A stretch of DNA of 64,000 nt from positions 26,514,792 to 26,578,791 of the forward strand of contig OW387135.1 of assembly GCA_936440205.1 (NCBI GenBank), in the 5' to 3' direction. Both the position numbers and the translations under genes were made by a program. This stretch comes from Lepidonotus clava (Eukaryota; Annelida; Polychaeta; Phyllodocida; Polynoidae). Below, piece by piece: positions 22,264 to 35,079 of this stretch. Within the stretch, counting starts at the first letter, position 1. Each line of letters begins with the position of its first letter. The notes beneath the pieces were generated by a model. The model had not been told where the DNA came from. It saw only the letters and a program-made list of their open reading frames with translations, and did not search any database.

Positions 22264-23173
22264 CTAACAACGAAAAACGTAGAGAACGCACTGTAATATG
22301 ACACACTGGACACGGGGCATTATATAAACTGGACAATGGTCATGCGTGTGACACACATTGTCCATAAGACTGGTTCTATGCTGACCTGCTGAGGCACACA
22401 GTTCCCGAGCGCCAGCATGCAAATACTCATTATCTCAATGCGCAATGCAAATACCGTTTTTTTATGGGGCAACGTATTCTACACACTTTTGACAGACATT
22501 ATAATCGACCGAGCTATTACCACCGCCGAAGCATTTGTTTGCATTAATCCCATGTTTTTGTGTGTGTCTGCATACAAATGCTAGTATTTCGCATCAGTCA
22601 CCGCAGCCAACCCCAGTTGGAATTACTAGATTGTAATGAACTGTCGAAACAAGTGTGCACAGAGGAAACCCTCCTGACTTGGAAACTGCCTGGGCAATTC
22701 CCCATCACTGATTGTACAAGGCATCATCCCTTGTCACCAGTGATAAGGTTGTAAATGTCAAGTTATCCGCGGAAAGACTGTCTATTACATTGATAATATC
22801 ATTTAGATATTTGAGTTTTCTTCATCACGCTCCATCAGTAACTCAATTACACTAGACGCCCACATCCAATATTCCCTATGATGATCCAGATAGGCCTCCC
22901 AACTGGTAAACACTATTTGTCTGGGTAGCAATCAAAAAGTATAGAGAATCAAGGGAGTGCTTTAGCCCGGGTAGGATAAATTGTCCACTTGTAAAAGAGG
23001 GTGGTGTGTTGCTGTGAGAGGGGAGTTAAGAGGCGGAGAATTCTTCATTAGAGTTCCATGCTAGTCGTAATAGTGTTATGGTACATAATACAGAGAGATA
23101 TAGACAGATAGAGAGAGTGTGTGTGTGCACAGACAGACTAGCCTACCTTCAGCATACGTCAACAACTACTTAC

Positions 23174-23182
23174 CTCTGCCTT
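23174..23182 (-). CDS. Candidate 9-nt microexon (Lys-Ala-Glu, phase 0-0)
   Basis: The minus strand reads CTGTATCCTGTCTGATCGCAG, then AAG GCA GAG, then GTAAGTAGT. Nine bases between a pyrimidine-rich acceptor and a consensus donor, in a phase-0 intron of a neuronal splicing factor, resemble a microexon. A GCATG lies about 115 nt downstream (23057-23061). Such short pairs arise by chance, so support is limited. Confidence 0.25.
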
Positions 23183-23846
23183 CTGCGATCAGACAGGATA
23201 CAGTATTTAATATACATAGACATTCTACTGGGGAGGGGGCTAATCACAACGAAGAGCAAATTTTCCCAGAACTCCGCTTTTTTAAAAGGTAAACTAATTG
23301 CATTTGATTTGGAATGGGTTTGTCTCGGTGTTGTGTTGGCTACTTCCCCGTTTAATTCTTTTGACAGTTAGTGTAGAAGCATACAGGAAATCTAACCTGA
23401 TTATCTAAATTTCAAATCCTAATTTCAATTTCTCAGACAGGGTGAATTCCTGTTTTCCCCCAGAAAGTTTTCTTTTGTGAAAAATAACTACACAGAGAAT
23501 GTCTTCATTATAAATGAGAGAATATTCAATTACGCATATCCCAAAAAGGTTGATTATGGGTACAACAAAGAAATGTGCCACGGCAGCTTCTGCATGTTTC
23601 TCAGGGCAACAATAGACTTCTGGAGAAATTTGAGCTTCAAACAGAATCTACAATAGGACGGTTCTAGGAAACTGGATAGTAATAATGATAGCGACAACTA
23701 CCGCAATAAAAAATAACACTGGCTGAGGGAAGGTAATAATGATAATAATAATGTGGCATCATTTTGTCAAATTTGGTTGTATGAACTGGTTGTTTTTGTT
23801 TTTTTCTGTATTCTTTGTTGGTAACGGGCTGCGCGCGAACACTTAC

Positions 23847-24044
23847 TGTTTGTTGTTCTACTCCGTTTTGCGTTACGGGGGCCTGTACGTAGGCTTGGCC
23901 ATCTTTGTAGGGTTGTTGTGCCGTGGGGTCTGTGACGGCGGCTGTGGTGGCCACTGTGGCGGCTGTGGCTGCTTGCTGGTATTCCTCTATACTCGTCTGT
24001 GGAAACTGCGGGTAGGAAGGAGTCATCTGGTTCTGTACCATGTG
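23847..24044 (-). CDS. Rbfox: Rbfox N-terminal common exon (198 nt, phase 0-0)
   Basis: Acceptor CTCTGTATTTGCAG precedes CAC ATG GTA CAG AAC CAG ATG..., ending CAA CAA ACA before donor GTAAGTG. The 66 residues start HMVQNQMTPSYPQFPQTS, pass through an Ala/Thr-rich centre (AATAATVATTAAVTDPTAQQ) and end QAPVTQNGVEQQT. It corresponds to the vertebrate exon with D(A/T)M(V/A)QP...PPQNGIP...TQ, the low-complexity region before the RRM. An internal ATG (second codon) could serve as a start if upstream exons are noncoding. Both ends are phase 0, so any phase-0 alternative first exon can be joined to it. Confidence 0.9.
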
Positions 24045-26846
24045 CTGCAAATACAGAGAAAGGGAGCCACGTTAGTCACAACGCACGACTGGGTTAATAC
24101 AATTACATATCTACGAGCAATAAAAACGTCACATTATACAAGCGGGTCCGACAGTAGATCTACGCATCGGATCTTATTACGGCAACAAAATGAGGCGCAC
24201 GTTTTTGTGAGATTAGTATCGCTTGGATATAATAGAAGTTCGCTGGAAAGCCTTTTTCTGAGAGCTACGGCGATCAGATATTCTCTGTGAGCACCTCGCC
24301 CCAGTGGTGGGGCCTAGTGGGGTGAGCTACTGTCTATAGAGATGGTAGCGGGCATTAGTCAGGGTCAGCAGTGACAGGCGATCAATACACAGCCCTCCCC
24401 CCACCCCAGCCTCCTCCCGACCATCCCACTCCCAGTAGTACCCGGCAGAGACACAATATTGAGACACGTATCATTCCAAAGAGATCCATGGCCGCCTCAT
24501 GTAGTTGGAGTAGTAGTCCCTAGTCCGCTGTAACGCAATGGCTGAGGTCGACTACCGCCAGCAGAGCCGTGGGCGAGTTTATTATTGAGGCCAACACAGC
24601 TCTGCTGACCTGACCTGGAGTCGTCTATGTCAGATGGTGGTGGTGGCTGCTGGTGGTGCTGGTGGTGCATGGTAATGGTACTGGGACAGGGACAGATGAT
24701 AATGATACTGCTGCTGCTTGCAACTACCCCCCCCCCCCCCCCAGCTGGCACTCCACACATACACACATCACCATCAACAATATCATCAGATGGGAGCCGT
24801 CTCACACATCAGCGGCCACCAAATGCCAACACTCCTCCCTCGGTCAGATACGCTCGAACCGTGTTAGCGATATGCTAGTCGCCATGACACAGTGGGTGTA
24901 ATGTGATTTGTCCGACCCAACCCCCATCCATTGGATACCGCAGTAATCCCCGTGCACCCACCAATCTGCCCACTCCCATACAACGGGAGCCTCACTGGGG
25001 TGGTGGCGGTGCTGGAGCTGGTGGTCTGACTCTAAGTGGTGGGGTGTAGTACACAACAGCACAATTTATATACTGTAAAACGGCTACATCTGACACGCCA
25101 CCGAAAGCTGTATAAATAGTAGAATAATACGGGTGGAGTCATACCCACAGTGAGGGAGTATGGAATATACATGATAATATGGAACTGACTTGTTCTTAAT
25201 TGATTCTCCGACATGACACTGGATTGGTCGCCGGAGGATAACAGTATAGGGCCTAGTTCTTACATATATGATCACTCTCGACGACGATGTCGCAATAAAA
25301 ATACTGTATGCAACCACCAACGGCGACGCAATAGTTTTCTGGCAATCGTAAACGCTTAATGTCATGTATTACAATTTATTGTTATAAGTAAACAATGCTC
25401 CGTGTGTTACGATGATAATAAAACCACGTATATTACATTTGTCTTTTTTGACAGGTCTTTTCCTTTGTTTCTATTTCCAAACTGGTACAACGGGGACAGC
25501 AGTTTGCACAACGGCTGTGAATCTGAATAAACCGATGTGAAAACAGACAAACCCACGGACTCTGACACTGACAGGCGGGGAGACGGGCCTGCTAGGCAAA
25601 CAAGCTATCCCCCTGACCCAGGCCGGCCGTCACCCGCGGCCGGCCAGCGGGCTGCCAACTGCATCTATCTGTAATATGTATCATATATGTATATTGTATG
25701 ACGGCGAGTGGCGGCCTCTCCGCCCTGAGCGGCCCACTCAGCATGCACAAAGACGCCGCTTGATGCCGCCTACAGGCCTGGCAGGAGTGGTGGGAGACAG
25801 TAAACGGCCATGATTCTCCCCAGTCACACACACACACGGCCATCCTCATGCTCGTTGTAGCACAGCACCAATGTGGTGATCACTGCCATGCTTCAATCAA
25901 TCAATACATCTATGGGACTACATCAATACGTCTATATTTAGCTAATGCGGCAATGGCACTGAATGAATACTTTTTTTCCCTTTCTACCCCGACCCCCACC
26001 TCACTCATGCAGTGCTGTTGCACGCATTATTTCCAGCAGTCCAGAGCATGTAAATAAGGCGGTACTGGTGATGCAGTGGCAGTATTCAGCAGCTGCCATG
26101 GCGGCTGGGCCTGTGTAGGCAGCACCAATAAGGGCGGCCGGAGGCTGGTGTGACAGCTCGTCCATCACCACCTCACCTACATTCAGCCTCAGCTGGCTGG
26201 TCGAGGAGGGCGCCCGTCGTTTAGCATACACCTACTAACCAGTGTGCTCCAGTCTGAACGACAACTCTGTCAGGGTTTGACACTGGCCGCTGACCTCATT
26301 GTCCGTGGGCTGAGACTGAGAGAGAGTGGGAGGAGGGAAAGGGAGGGGGTAGGTCTAGGATGCCGTATAATGTAGGTCACGGCCGGACTAACCTGGTCCT
26401 CCACCTCCTCCTCCCGTAGCCTGCGGCCACCAGGCAGCGCCAACTGACCGCCCGGCCCCCACCCGGCCCCGGCCACTCCAGCCTCCCCGACCTGACAGTG
26501 TGTTGGCCTACCTTCACAGCGCGCTCATCTTTGTTACCGCGGTTATAATGACAAAGGGTAATGAGGGGAATTTCCAACGTGTGTCAGAGAAACACATAAC
26601 CAATATACACTGCACTATGCTTTATCACCAAGTGGTGCGGCTCATTCTGACTAACCTATAGTCCAGTGCATCTAATTCACTAAGCGTCACCTTATGTATA
26701 ACACAAAGGTAATTAACCTATTGTTTTCACGATCTGATAGCATGACAGCCATTGCTGGAAATAACCCTCCCAAGAATAGCAACAGTAAGCACATCCCGAG
26801 GGTGGGCAAATAGCGTGTAGTACCCCTTTGTGTACCCCGAACCTAC
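24045..26846 (-). other. Rbfox intron, 2.8 kb
   Basis: Mixed-composition intron. It includes a C16 run at 24727-24742 next to GGT/GCT-rich sequence (24625-24720) and GC-rich patches at 25580-25840 and 26270-26500. Frames there are low-complexity and I support no exon. Confidence 0.5.
24727..24742. repeat. C16 homopolymer
   Basis: Sixteen consecutive C on the plus strand, following a GGT/GCT-rich simple stretch. Confidence 0.9.
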
Positions 26847-27222
26847 CAACATGCCGGGATGGGCCGTGTCGTACACGGACATGGTGAGCGGTACGCTGGC
26901 GGCCTGGTGGTGCGCTGCGGCGGCGGCAGCGACGGTGGACACCATGTTTACGTGGGAGGTCGAGCTGTCCCAGGTCGTATCCGTCCTCCGTGAGAGTGTG
27001 TGAGTGTCTGTCGCTGGTGGTGGTGACTGGGCAGTGTCTGTGCGCGTACTGCCGTTGTTGTTGGCCTGCCCCGGCTGGCGGGTGGTGGTGGTGGGGTGGT
27101 GGTCAGTGCGCGTGCAGCAGGCCACCATCAGCTGCTGCTGCCTGCAGTGTGTGTCTACTGCAGGGTGGGTGTGCGTGCAGTGGTCGGGTACAGAGACCAG
27201 CGGGCAGCCTGCTCCACTAGGC
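26847..27222 (-). CDS. Rbfox: Rbfox alternative 5' coding exon, CDS 26945-26847 (MVSTVAAAAAAHHQ..., phase 0 exit)
   Basis: The exon ends CCC GGC ATG TTG before donor GTAGGTTCGG. From an ATG with a strong Kozak context (GTAAACATGG) at 26945 it encodes 33 residues, MVSTVAAAAAAHHQAASVPL then TMSVYDTAHPGML, leaving in phase 0. Joined to the common exon it gives ...SVYDTAHPGML-HMVQNQMTPSYPQ, which reads naturally. A pyrimidine-rich acceptor (TCCTTCTCCTCCTCTACAG) at 27223 would define a 376-nt exon with 277 nt of 5' UTR. The true 5' edge is uncertain: it may be a transcription start or a later AG, and the frame stays open upstream. Ala and His runs are typical of Rbfox N-termini. Confidence 0.6.
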
Positions 27223-30200
27223 CTGTAGAGGAGGAGAAGGATGCGGGTGGCTGCTGCCTGTCGGCGGCCTGCAGTAGTAGGCAGTTGTCTCTGCCCCACC
27301 AGCCCCCGACGACTTGCCCCTACCACCACCAGAATGCCTCAGCCTATTAAAAATTGATCGGCCGCCCGCTGCACACTGGCCCGCCCCGCTCGGCCCACCC
27401 TCATCACTTCACAAAGGTAGCACGCCTATCTGCATGCAATTATAGAGTATTATGCTGCAGGCACCCGGCGTATAATCCGAGGGCAACGGTCACTAAATGG
27501 CGGCCTCATCAGCTTAGGTTCTGTACGGTAAAACACAGCCCCGCCCCACCCACGTGCTTCTTATAGTTATACTCTATACACGATCCTGACGGTCTCAGAC
27601 GGATTTTCTCATGCTTGTGTCTCATAGCGGTGGTTTAGGGTTTATCGCTATGCCATTACTATTGATAGCATTAAAGCGCACTCTGATCTTACAGGCTTTG
27701 TTACAATCTGCACGGTGTAATAGTATGGCTGCCCCAGACCTGTGTTACATGTTACATGTTGCGGGCGCTCCCCGTTGTACACGACACAGCCGAGACCCCC
27801 TGGCCACCTTCTCTGCTCCCCCACTTCAGAGAGACACACGCCAACTCCATTAGCTGCACCCCCTACCCGCCCTGCACGCTATTGTTACAGGTCCTGTCGG
27901 AAATCAGAACCGGCCACTTTCCACAGTGGGAGAGTCGGCTCACAAAACAAATGTCATTATTTTGTCATCGCCCCTCTGATGAGCCCGATACTTCGAGAGC
28001 CGCTCTTACATGCCTCACCGTAATGAGGTTAGATACAGTTGCAATGACAGGTGGTTGAGCTAGATATAAAATGCGTTGCCTGTCACATATTTCCGTGAAT
28101 TATTTCTTCGACAGTTACAAATTAACGTTAAAACATTCTTTCAAAACCGTTCCACATTACCTCCCATTTCTAATGTTTGTTTAAGTCGATGACACCTATA
28201 TGTAGCACTGTGACCCATGAGGAATGATTATCTCTTCAGCCAGAATATTACCGCATTTTGGGTTGGGATGCAAATTGGAATTTTCCCCCGAGTCAATGCG
28301 CTTGAGAATTTATTATATTTACAATAGGAACTTGCATGATGGCCAATAATGCCAGTGTGTTTACTCTGACTGTCCAAATGACTCACGTTGGCTCCCAACC
28401 GATGGCTATAACGACGCTCGGTTGGAACACATGATGAGACGGGGACACAACTGACCTCCCCTCGGCCCCACATGGCCAGCCCCGTTATAATGGGGTAGAG
28501 CGGCTCACGCTAAAACCAGCCGAGCCACTCAGGTCGGGCGTTGGCCACGGACAGTAACGAAGACGTGCTCGAGACCACCGCCCAATATAGGGCCAATATC
28601 GGCGAGGATAAGTCACGAAGGGAATCTACCTGGTCAGAGTCCAAGTTTTCCTATGCACGATTTGTATTTTATATTGCCGTTACTTGCCATTAGATAACGG
28701 TAATTGTTTTACGATTATAGGTATAGATTAACTTTGAAGAATAAGGAATCCCGTAGAGTCATTCATACCCTGGGCACTTGAGTCAAACATGTATCAACTA
28801 AACCAAACTAACTAGCTTGGGAACAATGTCCAACGTATGTATGTAGCATGAAGTGCAGTGATTTGACCCACCAATGAGAAAGAGGCATAATTGAAATAAC
28901 ATGCCTTCAAGTGTAAACTTAAAATTGGGAAGTAAGAACATTGGACGAGGATGCCATGATATACCACGGACAACAGTTTGTCTGGGACCGGAAGTTGGGG
29001 GCGGGGTTACTGGAATTAGTAGATGTAAGGCGCTACATTCTCCGCCGCGCGCCCTCAAGTAGGCAATTCAGCAATTGAGCCTTCCACCAGTTGTAGAGTC
29101 CCCTTTGCCTCGTGAGGACAGATCACTCCATCCTCATCCCAGTGGTATACTGGTATATAAACGCACCCAAACCACCAGAAACATACCAACCCATGCCCCC
29201 TCAGTGTGCTATAGTTCTCCCTCATCAATATCTCTTGACGACCACATATCGGTAATTCCCTGCTCACACCTGGCCGCGTCCCTTCGCCGCTCTCCATGTG
29301 ATCCCGTCCGTCACCGCTATGTGGTCAGGGGGATCAAAGCCGGCCCACACGGGCGTGTTAAGAGTGTCCAGCCCGGGACACGTTACAGGCGGCCGCTGGT
29401 GCTAATCTAACGTGCAAACGGCGCGCATCCTGCCCCCCGCTTTGATGTGTCGCTAAGCCCGTCGCCGGCCACGTGCCCACAGCGCCGTCACAACACGCGT
29501 GTCGTATGTAGACATAGGGCTCAACGTGCAGGGAAAGGCCGGTATTTAGGATGCACTAACTTATATGTTTCCTTCTTGCCATTACATTCCTACTGGTCCC
29601 CTTTTATGAACAAATCATTCTATTTTTCTTTTTCTTTTTCTAGAATGCACATTGCATTTAAACATGCATTATGGTATTTGGATGTCATCGTATCCGAAAC
29701 TGGTAATTAAATCGTTCTCTATGTATTCTTTACATAATATCTTGGGGTTCATGTGTTACGTTGGACAAAGGCAGTTTCCCGTAACATACTTCAACATAGT
29801 GTGAGTAAACAACGTATTGTTATCAAGCGCCGGCGGTGTTTGTCAATGACGGTGTTTGGGGAAGTGAGCCGTTGTATATCACGATAAGCCCAACTGTATC
29901 ATATGTATGAAAGCAACAAGGCAAGTAGATTATCCAAGCATTAACGAATGTTTGTCATTAACGATAATGTATTGGAAAGAAGATTAGAACAAAGAGACAT
30001 GGTTATATTCGTGAATATCATGCGATCTGCTTGTCCATAATTCGTATACTACTATCTCAGACCGTCAGACCGTTTTAAGAGAGTAAGTGAATAATGGGGG
30101 TCTATGCTGTAGTGATAACTAAAGCCATTTTCAAGGCTATTGAACAAGCTGTCTTGAGATGATCGGATCTATAAGATGAATGGCATGGCCCTGCAGGAGG

Positions 30201-32688
30201 CATCAGCTTGGCACCATATCAGAGTATATGCCCTATCAGATATAGGATGGTGTATATCATATGTGATGGTAATGTTAAGACATTCATCGTCCAATTGGAC
30301 ACTGTTTGAAGGTAACTGATATAGTGAGTACATGTAATATGTTTTTATTCTATGTGCATTATTATCTATATCATTGAATACTGCACTGCTAGGGGAACAA
30401 CCACATCGTCGAGGAAATAGCTCTATAGCCGCATGCAGTCTGACCCCAGCAGAGGTCAGCTCGCCGCCCACCGGACGTATCGATTATTGGCCGACGTCCA
30501 GTTCTGATAGCCCTCTCCTTTCCCTCCTCCTCCGGACGAGTTTTCCTGCATGCAGCTCCTGCTCTAAGCAGAACGGGCTCAGGGCGAACACTTTAACTTA
30601 AATTGATGTCAACCGGCCAGGGCGGCGTGGCTGTGATGTTTGTAGAGGCGGGGATTGCGGCCAGATACAGACAGATCACACCAGCTATCCTCCCATAATT
30701 GATGAGGCTGTGCCAGGCGCACCGCTGGATCAAGGAATGTGGGCAGATGGCGGCGCGGCGAGCTACTCGTACATCCCCTGCTCCCCTCCAGCCCCTCCCT
30801 CCTCGGCCGTTCCTGCTGCCGATCCGACCTATTCAGCTGTGGCCAACATCCCCCCCCCCTTCTTCTTCTTTCTCCTCCAGCCCCCCAGTCCTTGACACAG
30901 CCCATCTCCGCTCTGTACTCCTAAGAAATCTGTTTATTCACCCAAGCCCCAGGAAACATGTCGGTAAAACACGCCATAGCCGTCTGGCTTAGTGTGCGCC
31001 TTACTCGACAGATGGCGCCGCTGTCGGGAGTCCCCCCAGATTTGCCTTTGATGGACGTGGGTTTAGTTGAACTTCAATTTTTATATTATAACAATCCTTC
31101 CCCCTCATCGACGCAAACTCCCAAGTCCATAACGTCATGAGAAGGATGGAGAACCGGGAACCTTTCCAACATGAAAAGATGGCAGTTCATCTACGTATTC
31201 ACCCTACCATTCCGGTGGCCGACATTTCTGTGGTTATCTGACTAAGAGTAGAACTCTCCAGAAGCGGACATAACACCCTCAGGGTTTCCATATGCGAGGA
31301 CTGGCGAATACGTGTATGTCTAAATGTGTTGTAACTAATCTAATAATACATTGTATAGTCACAACATGAAACCATTAACACACAATGCATTATGCTATTA
31401 TGTCATATGCCCCTCATCCAATCCTATCCAATTGTTACTACGTATACTAGGGAGCAAGATAATAAATTAAGGAATTCAAACCAAATTTCTCTGAAAACTT
31501 ATTCCTGTATGGTATTTTCCACCTAAAATCATTTTTCTGGTAAATTAAGGTTACCAGTTTCTTTGAACACTACTGCCTTCACCTCAATTATTCGACCTTA
31601 TGATACACACTGTATTGATTCTATTCGGTGGGCGTATACGAAGTACTTGTTTATATAGATGTGGACGTTTTGTTCTTTGAGGGTCCATATGGTGCCAATT
31701 ACACGACACAAGGAGTATGAGTGTTATATTATTGGATCTGAAGTAATATGAACCACCCAGATTAGGGTCAAAGAGGTTTGTCCGACAATCTCCCGACACT
31801 AACGTGTGCTGGCGCCGTAATCAATGAGGACTGGGGACTACAATTAGTTGGTGGGATGAGCTGAGGCCTGGGGTGACGGTGGGCCCCTACACCCCATTAT
31901 GGCGTGGGGCTGCTGTCGGATCGAGTGGCTGGCCTCAATAGGCCGATTGCATGGGTTGTTTCCACCCAATAAGGGCACCTTGCACGCTGTCCGCCCGCAT
32001 GGCTTATACTGTAGCACCCCCAGGCCGCTCTACAACAAGTCCTGATCCACTATTATAGCTGACACACGCGGCGGCTGGGTGGGAAAGACAGGTCCTACAC
32101 CTGACACATGATGAAGAAGGGGGTAAATTCGCGGCCTGACAGGCAGAAAAATATCACTTTCCGAGTGTGAAATGCAATGATCTCCTTTGGCGTTCCGTGG
32201 GCGCGGCTCCTTTCCGACAGTAGGGGTGGGTGACAAGTCGCGCACAAAGCGACCATTGAGCGACGCGCCCCCCGCGGGACAAGGAGGCCCGCCATGACAG
32301 GTACTCGTCGCGCACTTCCGCCGGGCCTTCTGTTTATTCCGCCAGGGCTGATAACAGACGCCCGTCATGCATGATTAATCACGGTACCCCACCGTCGCGC
32401 GCCGATCGATCGGCGATCCTCTGGGCCGCCGACGATGGGCTAAATGGAGGATAAAGGACTTCCGGTTCCGACCGCCCAGTGGGTGGCCTCCAGGGTTGGA
32501 TCTGAGAAGGATAGCGAGGACAGCTGATCATAGACAGGGCCACCGACAAGCCGCTTTGAGTGGGATGTGTGGCCGACGGACACGCCTCCCCTCCTGTCCT
32601 CGGCACAATGATAGCCTCGCGTGGTCACATAAGGTCCACGTATAAAACCGTCAATAAGATAGGGCCTGACAGTATCGACACGCGTTGC

Positions 32689-33418
32689 TCATTGGTCCAG
32701 AAAAGCTGATAACTTGGCCAAAGGCAACATGCCATCTGACGCAACACGAAGAAGGAGGGCTATCTGCATGAACTCATTTCTAGGTGAAACACTGAGGTCA
32801 TGTTCCGTTAAGGTCATATCTATTCTAGCAAGGGTCTGGCATTTACTATCAGCTCCCAAACATATGGTCATTGGACGTAACTTGTATATCTTTAGGGGCA
32901 TGTTAAAATGATCACCTTTTTCACAGAACCCACCAGCGATAAAACAATTTACTGAGCTACCGATAGTATGACCCTTTCCTATGTCTTTTTTAGGCAATAG
33001 GCAGATGGGCACACTTGACTTAAATTGGCAGTTCCAAAACCTGCCAGGAATCAGGTGAACATGGCTGGTATCTGGGTTACTACATTCTGGCATCTAGCGG
33101 CTTGGACCCTTAAATGCTTGTGAATAACATAGGGCAGACCCTCCCAAAGCCAAGCTTGATTAAATACTTCACAGAAGAGAAGTCTGTTATAATCGACATA
33201 GGTCCATCATTGGTATGTGTAGCGAGACCAAACTGAACAGCTGCTTCTGACTTTTCTTTGGATTCGGGTATGCTTTGTATGATCATTGTGTTCAAGCCAA
33301 GGGCATCGTTCGAGAACCCTCTCTTGCAGCATGGTTCCAAAAAAGCGGACAGCGTGGGAAGATTGTTCTTTGGGGCTGGTGCTTGTGATGGGTGTATGTA
33401 TGGGGGCGCTGCTGGCAC
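32689..33418 (-). other. Two adjacent unrecognised minus-strand ORFs (102 and 134 codons)
   Basis: Frames 33418-33110 and 33093-32689 follow each other on the same strand with a 16-nt gap. The second has regularly spaced Cys and Lys residues (e.g. VPICLLPKKDIGKG). Neither resembles a family I know. Close spacing of two long frames in intron is mildly unusual and could mark the remains of an inserted element or retrocopy, but chance is not excluded. No function assigned. Confidence 0.15.
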
Positions 33419-33478
33419 CCAACCCGGCCTGCCGCTACCCCGGTCCGCCCCTCACATTAATCACATGACGGGGCGTCA

Positions 33479-33514
33479 GGCCACATGACTGCCCTCGGCC
33501 ACATGACTGCCCTC
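33479..33514. repeat. Direct repeat, 2 x 18 bp (GGCCACATGACTGCCCTC)
   Basis: Two exact adjacent copies at 33479-33496 and 33497-33514. Confidence 0.85.
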
Positions 33515-34700
33515 GGGCATGGTGATGTGGATCCTGGCTCCAGCCCGGCGCCCGTGTCTAGGTCTACAAGTGAGCGGTGCCACGCCTATGGTCATGCTAA
33601 AAACAACAACGACCCCATGGCTCCTCCTCCAGAGACCATGGCACTCAGTGAGAGATGCGCCAAGGGATAGTGGTCAGCACCCTTTCGCCTGTCTTGCTGT
33701 TGGTTGGGGGTGGGAGGTGTATGACGCTGTGGACTGGCCTCAAGAACGTTACTACTGCAGTGACCAGACCTGGTCCAACACGTCTTCAATGTTGTACCAC
33801 TGGCGTAGTGTTAAGACAAATGGCACAAAACGTCACTGACGTCCCAGCCATGAGTTTTTCTCCCACACATCAGTCCAGTCTTCACCAAAAAAGACTTGGC
33901 GATTCATACGAGTAGGCTGGCGCTTCATGTACAAGTAATTAGCGTCTCATAAGAAAGCGGTGTGACCGAAGGTGGTTGAGGTGTGATCAATAGCCTGATG
34001 AGGTGGTGGCCATCTGTCCTGCATCAGTTGGGGCGGCGCTGGGTGGCTGGGCTGGGCAGGAGACAGGCCAGGCGGTGGGCTGAGGCAGGCCACACCCCGA
34101 CGTCACTACCTGGCCTGTCGGACGCCGCGTCGGCGCCTGTCTGGGCCCCATCTCTCAGGCCTTGCCACTGAACATGCATCATGTCCTGGTAATATCCATG
34201 TAGGGCCTGTTCAGCTTTATAATGAGTCTACAGAGGTGTTTTTAGTACATATATGTACATAGTTATGATGTCGTGTTACATATCCAACGCGAGATAAAAT
34301 ACTAAAATCAGATTATTTACATAACTAAATAGGATTTTTGTTCGACGTACATCTCTTTTAAGAGTCAAGAACTTGACATATTTCCCAATTACTAGAGACT
34401 TGGGTTTCTCCATACTTCCTTTGTCCCACAGCCAATTACCGCACAGTCTAAATATAGATCGACCATGTAAACCAGACCTTTCCTGTAACAAAGAACCTTG
34501 AGGCTGTCTGTATAAACTTCTGAAACACCTTCAAACAATCTTCGCCTGTCAAATACACACTAGATTGTATTCACATTTCTCAGGTTTGACACCCGTCCAT
34601 CCTGATGAAGAAGTAATTAATGGACGACTCCTAATTAACTAACAGATAGTACAATGTGCACGGATGTTTTCTAACAATGCATTAGCAAAGGTCCTCTTAC

Positions 34701-34727
34701 CTGGAGTATCATAATGAAAGTCGGTGA
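34701..34727 (-). CDS. Candidate 27-nt microexon SPTFIMILQ (phase 0-0)
   Basis: The minus strand carries branch-like CTATAAC, pyrimidine-rich ATTGTTTCAGTGTTTGTAG, then TCA CCG ACT TTC ATT ATG ATA CTC CAG and donor GTAAGAGG. The 27-nt form is open in phase 0; use of the earlier AG adds 9 nt that include an in-frame TAG. The intron is phase 0, so the exon could be a coding microexon or, from its ATG, an alternative start (MILQ). Support is splice signals only. Confidence 0.28.
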
Positions 34728-34978
34728 CTACAAACACTGAAACAATAGTTATAGTGAGCCACTAGGCATTCAAAGTGTGCGTTGAGTAGTGTGTAATATG
34801 CAGCAGAAGGTGAGAGTAGCCTTATTACGTTCCTATATTGTAGCGCCCTTATTGCATGATGGTGTACATGGATATAATCACATGTACGTATCAGTCGGTT
34901 ATTGGTGAGGCTGAGGACGTTGTTTACCACAGCTGTCAGTCACAAGAGGGAGAGTGGACAGGTAGAGGTGGGTCTCAC

Positions 34979-35079
34979 CAGACGGCCAGATGTCACTGTC
35001 CGGCAGGCCGGCCGGGGGAGGGATACATGCTGCTAATTGACGGGGACAACACGGCTGGTGATGGCCTCCTGTCACCGGC
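34979..35079 (-). other. Candidate 101-nt exon; in frame it would introduce a stop (possible poison exon or 5' UTR exon)
   Basis: A very good acceptor (CCACCCCCTCCCACCCTCAG) and donor CTG|GTGAGACC frame 101 nt on the minus strand. Read in phase 0 it gives AGDRRPSPAVLSPSISSMYP and then SPGRPAGQ before TGA, and 101 is not a multiple of three. Inclusion downstream of a coding first exon would truncate the protein. It could instead be a 5' UTR exon for a start downstream. RBFOX genes are known to use nonproductive splicing. Confidence 0.3.
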
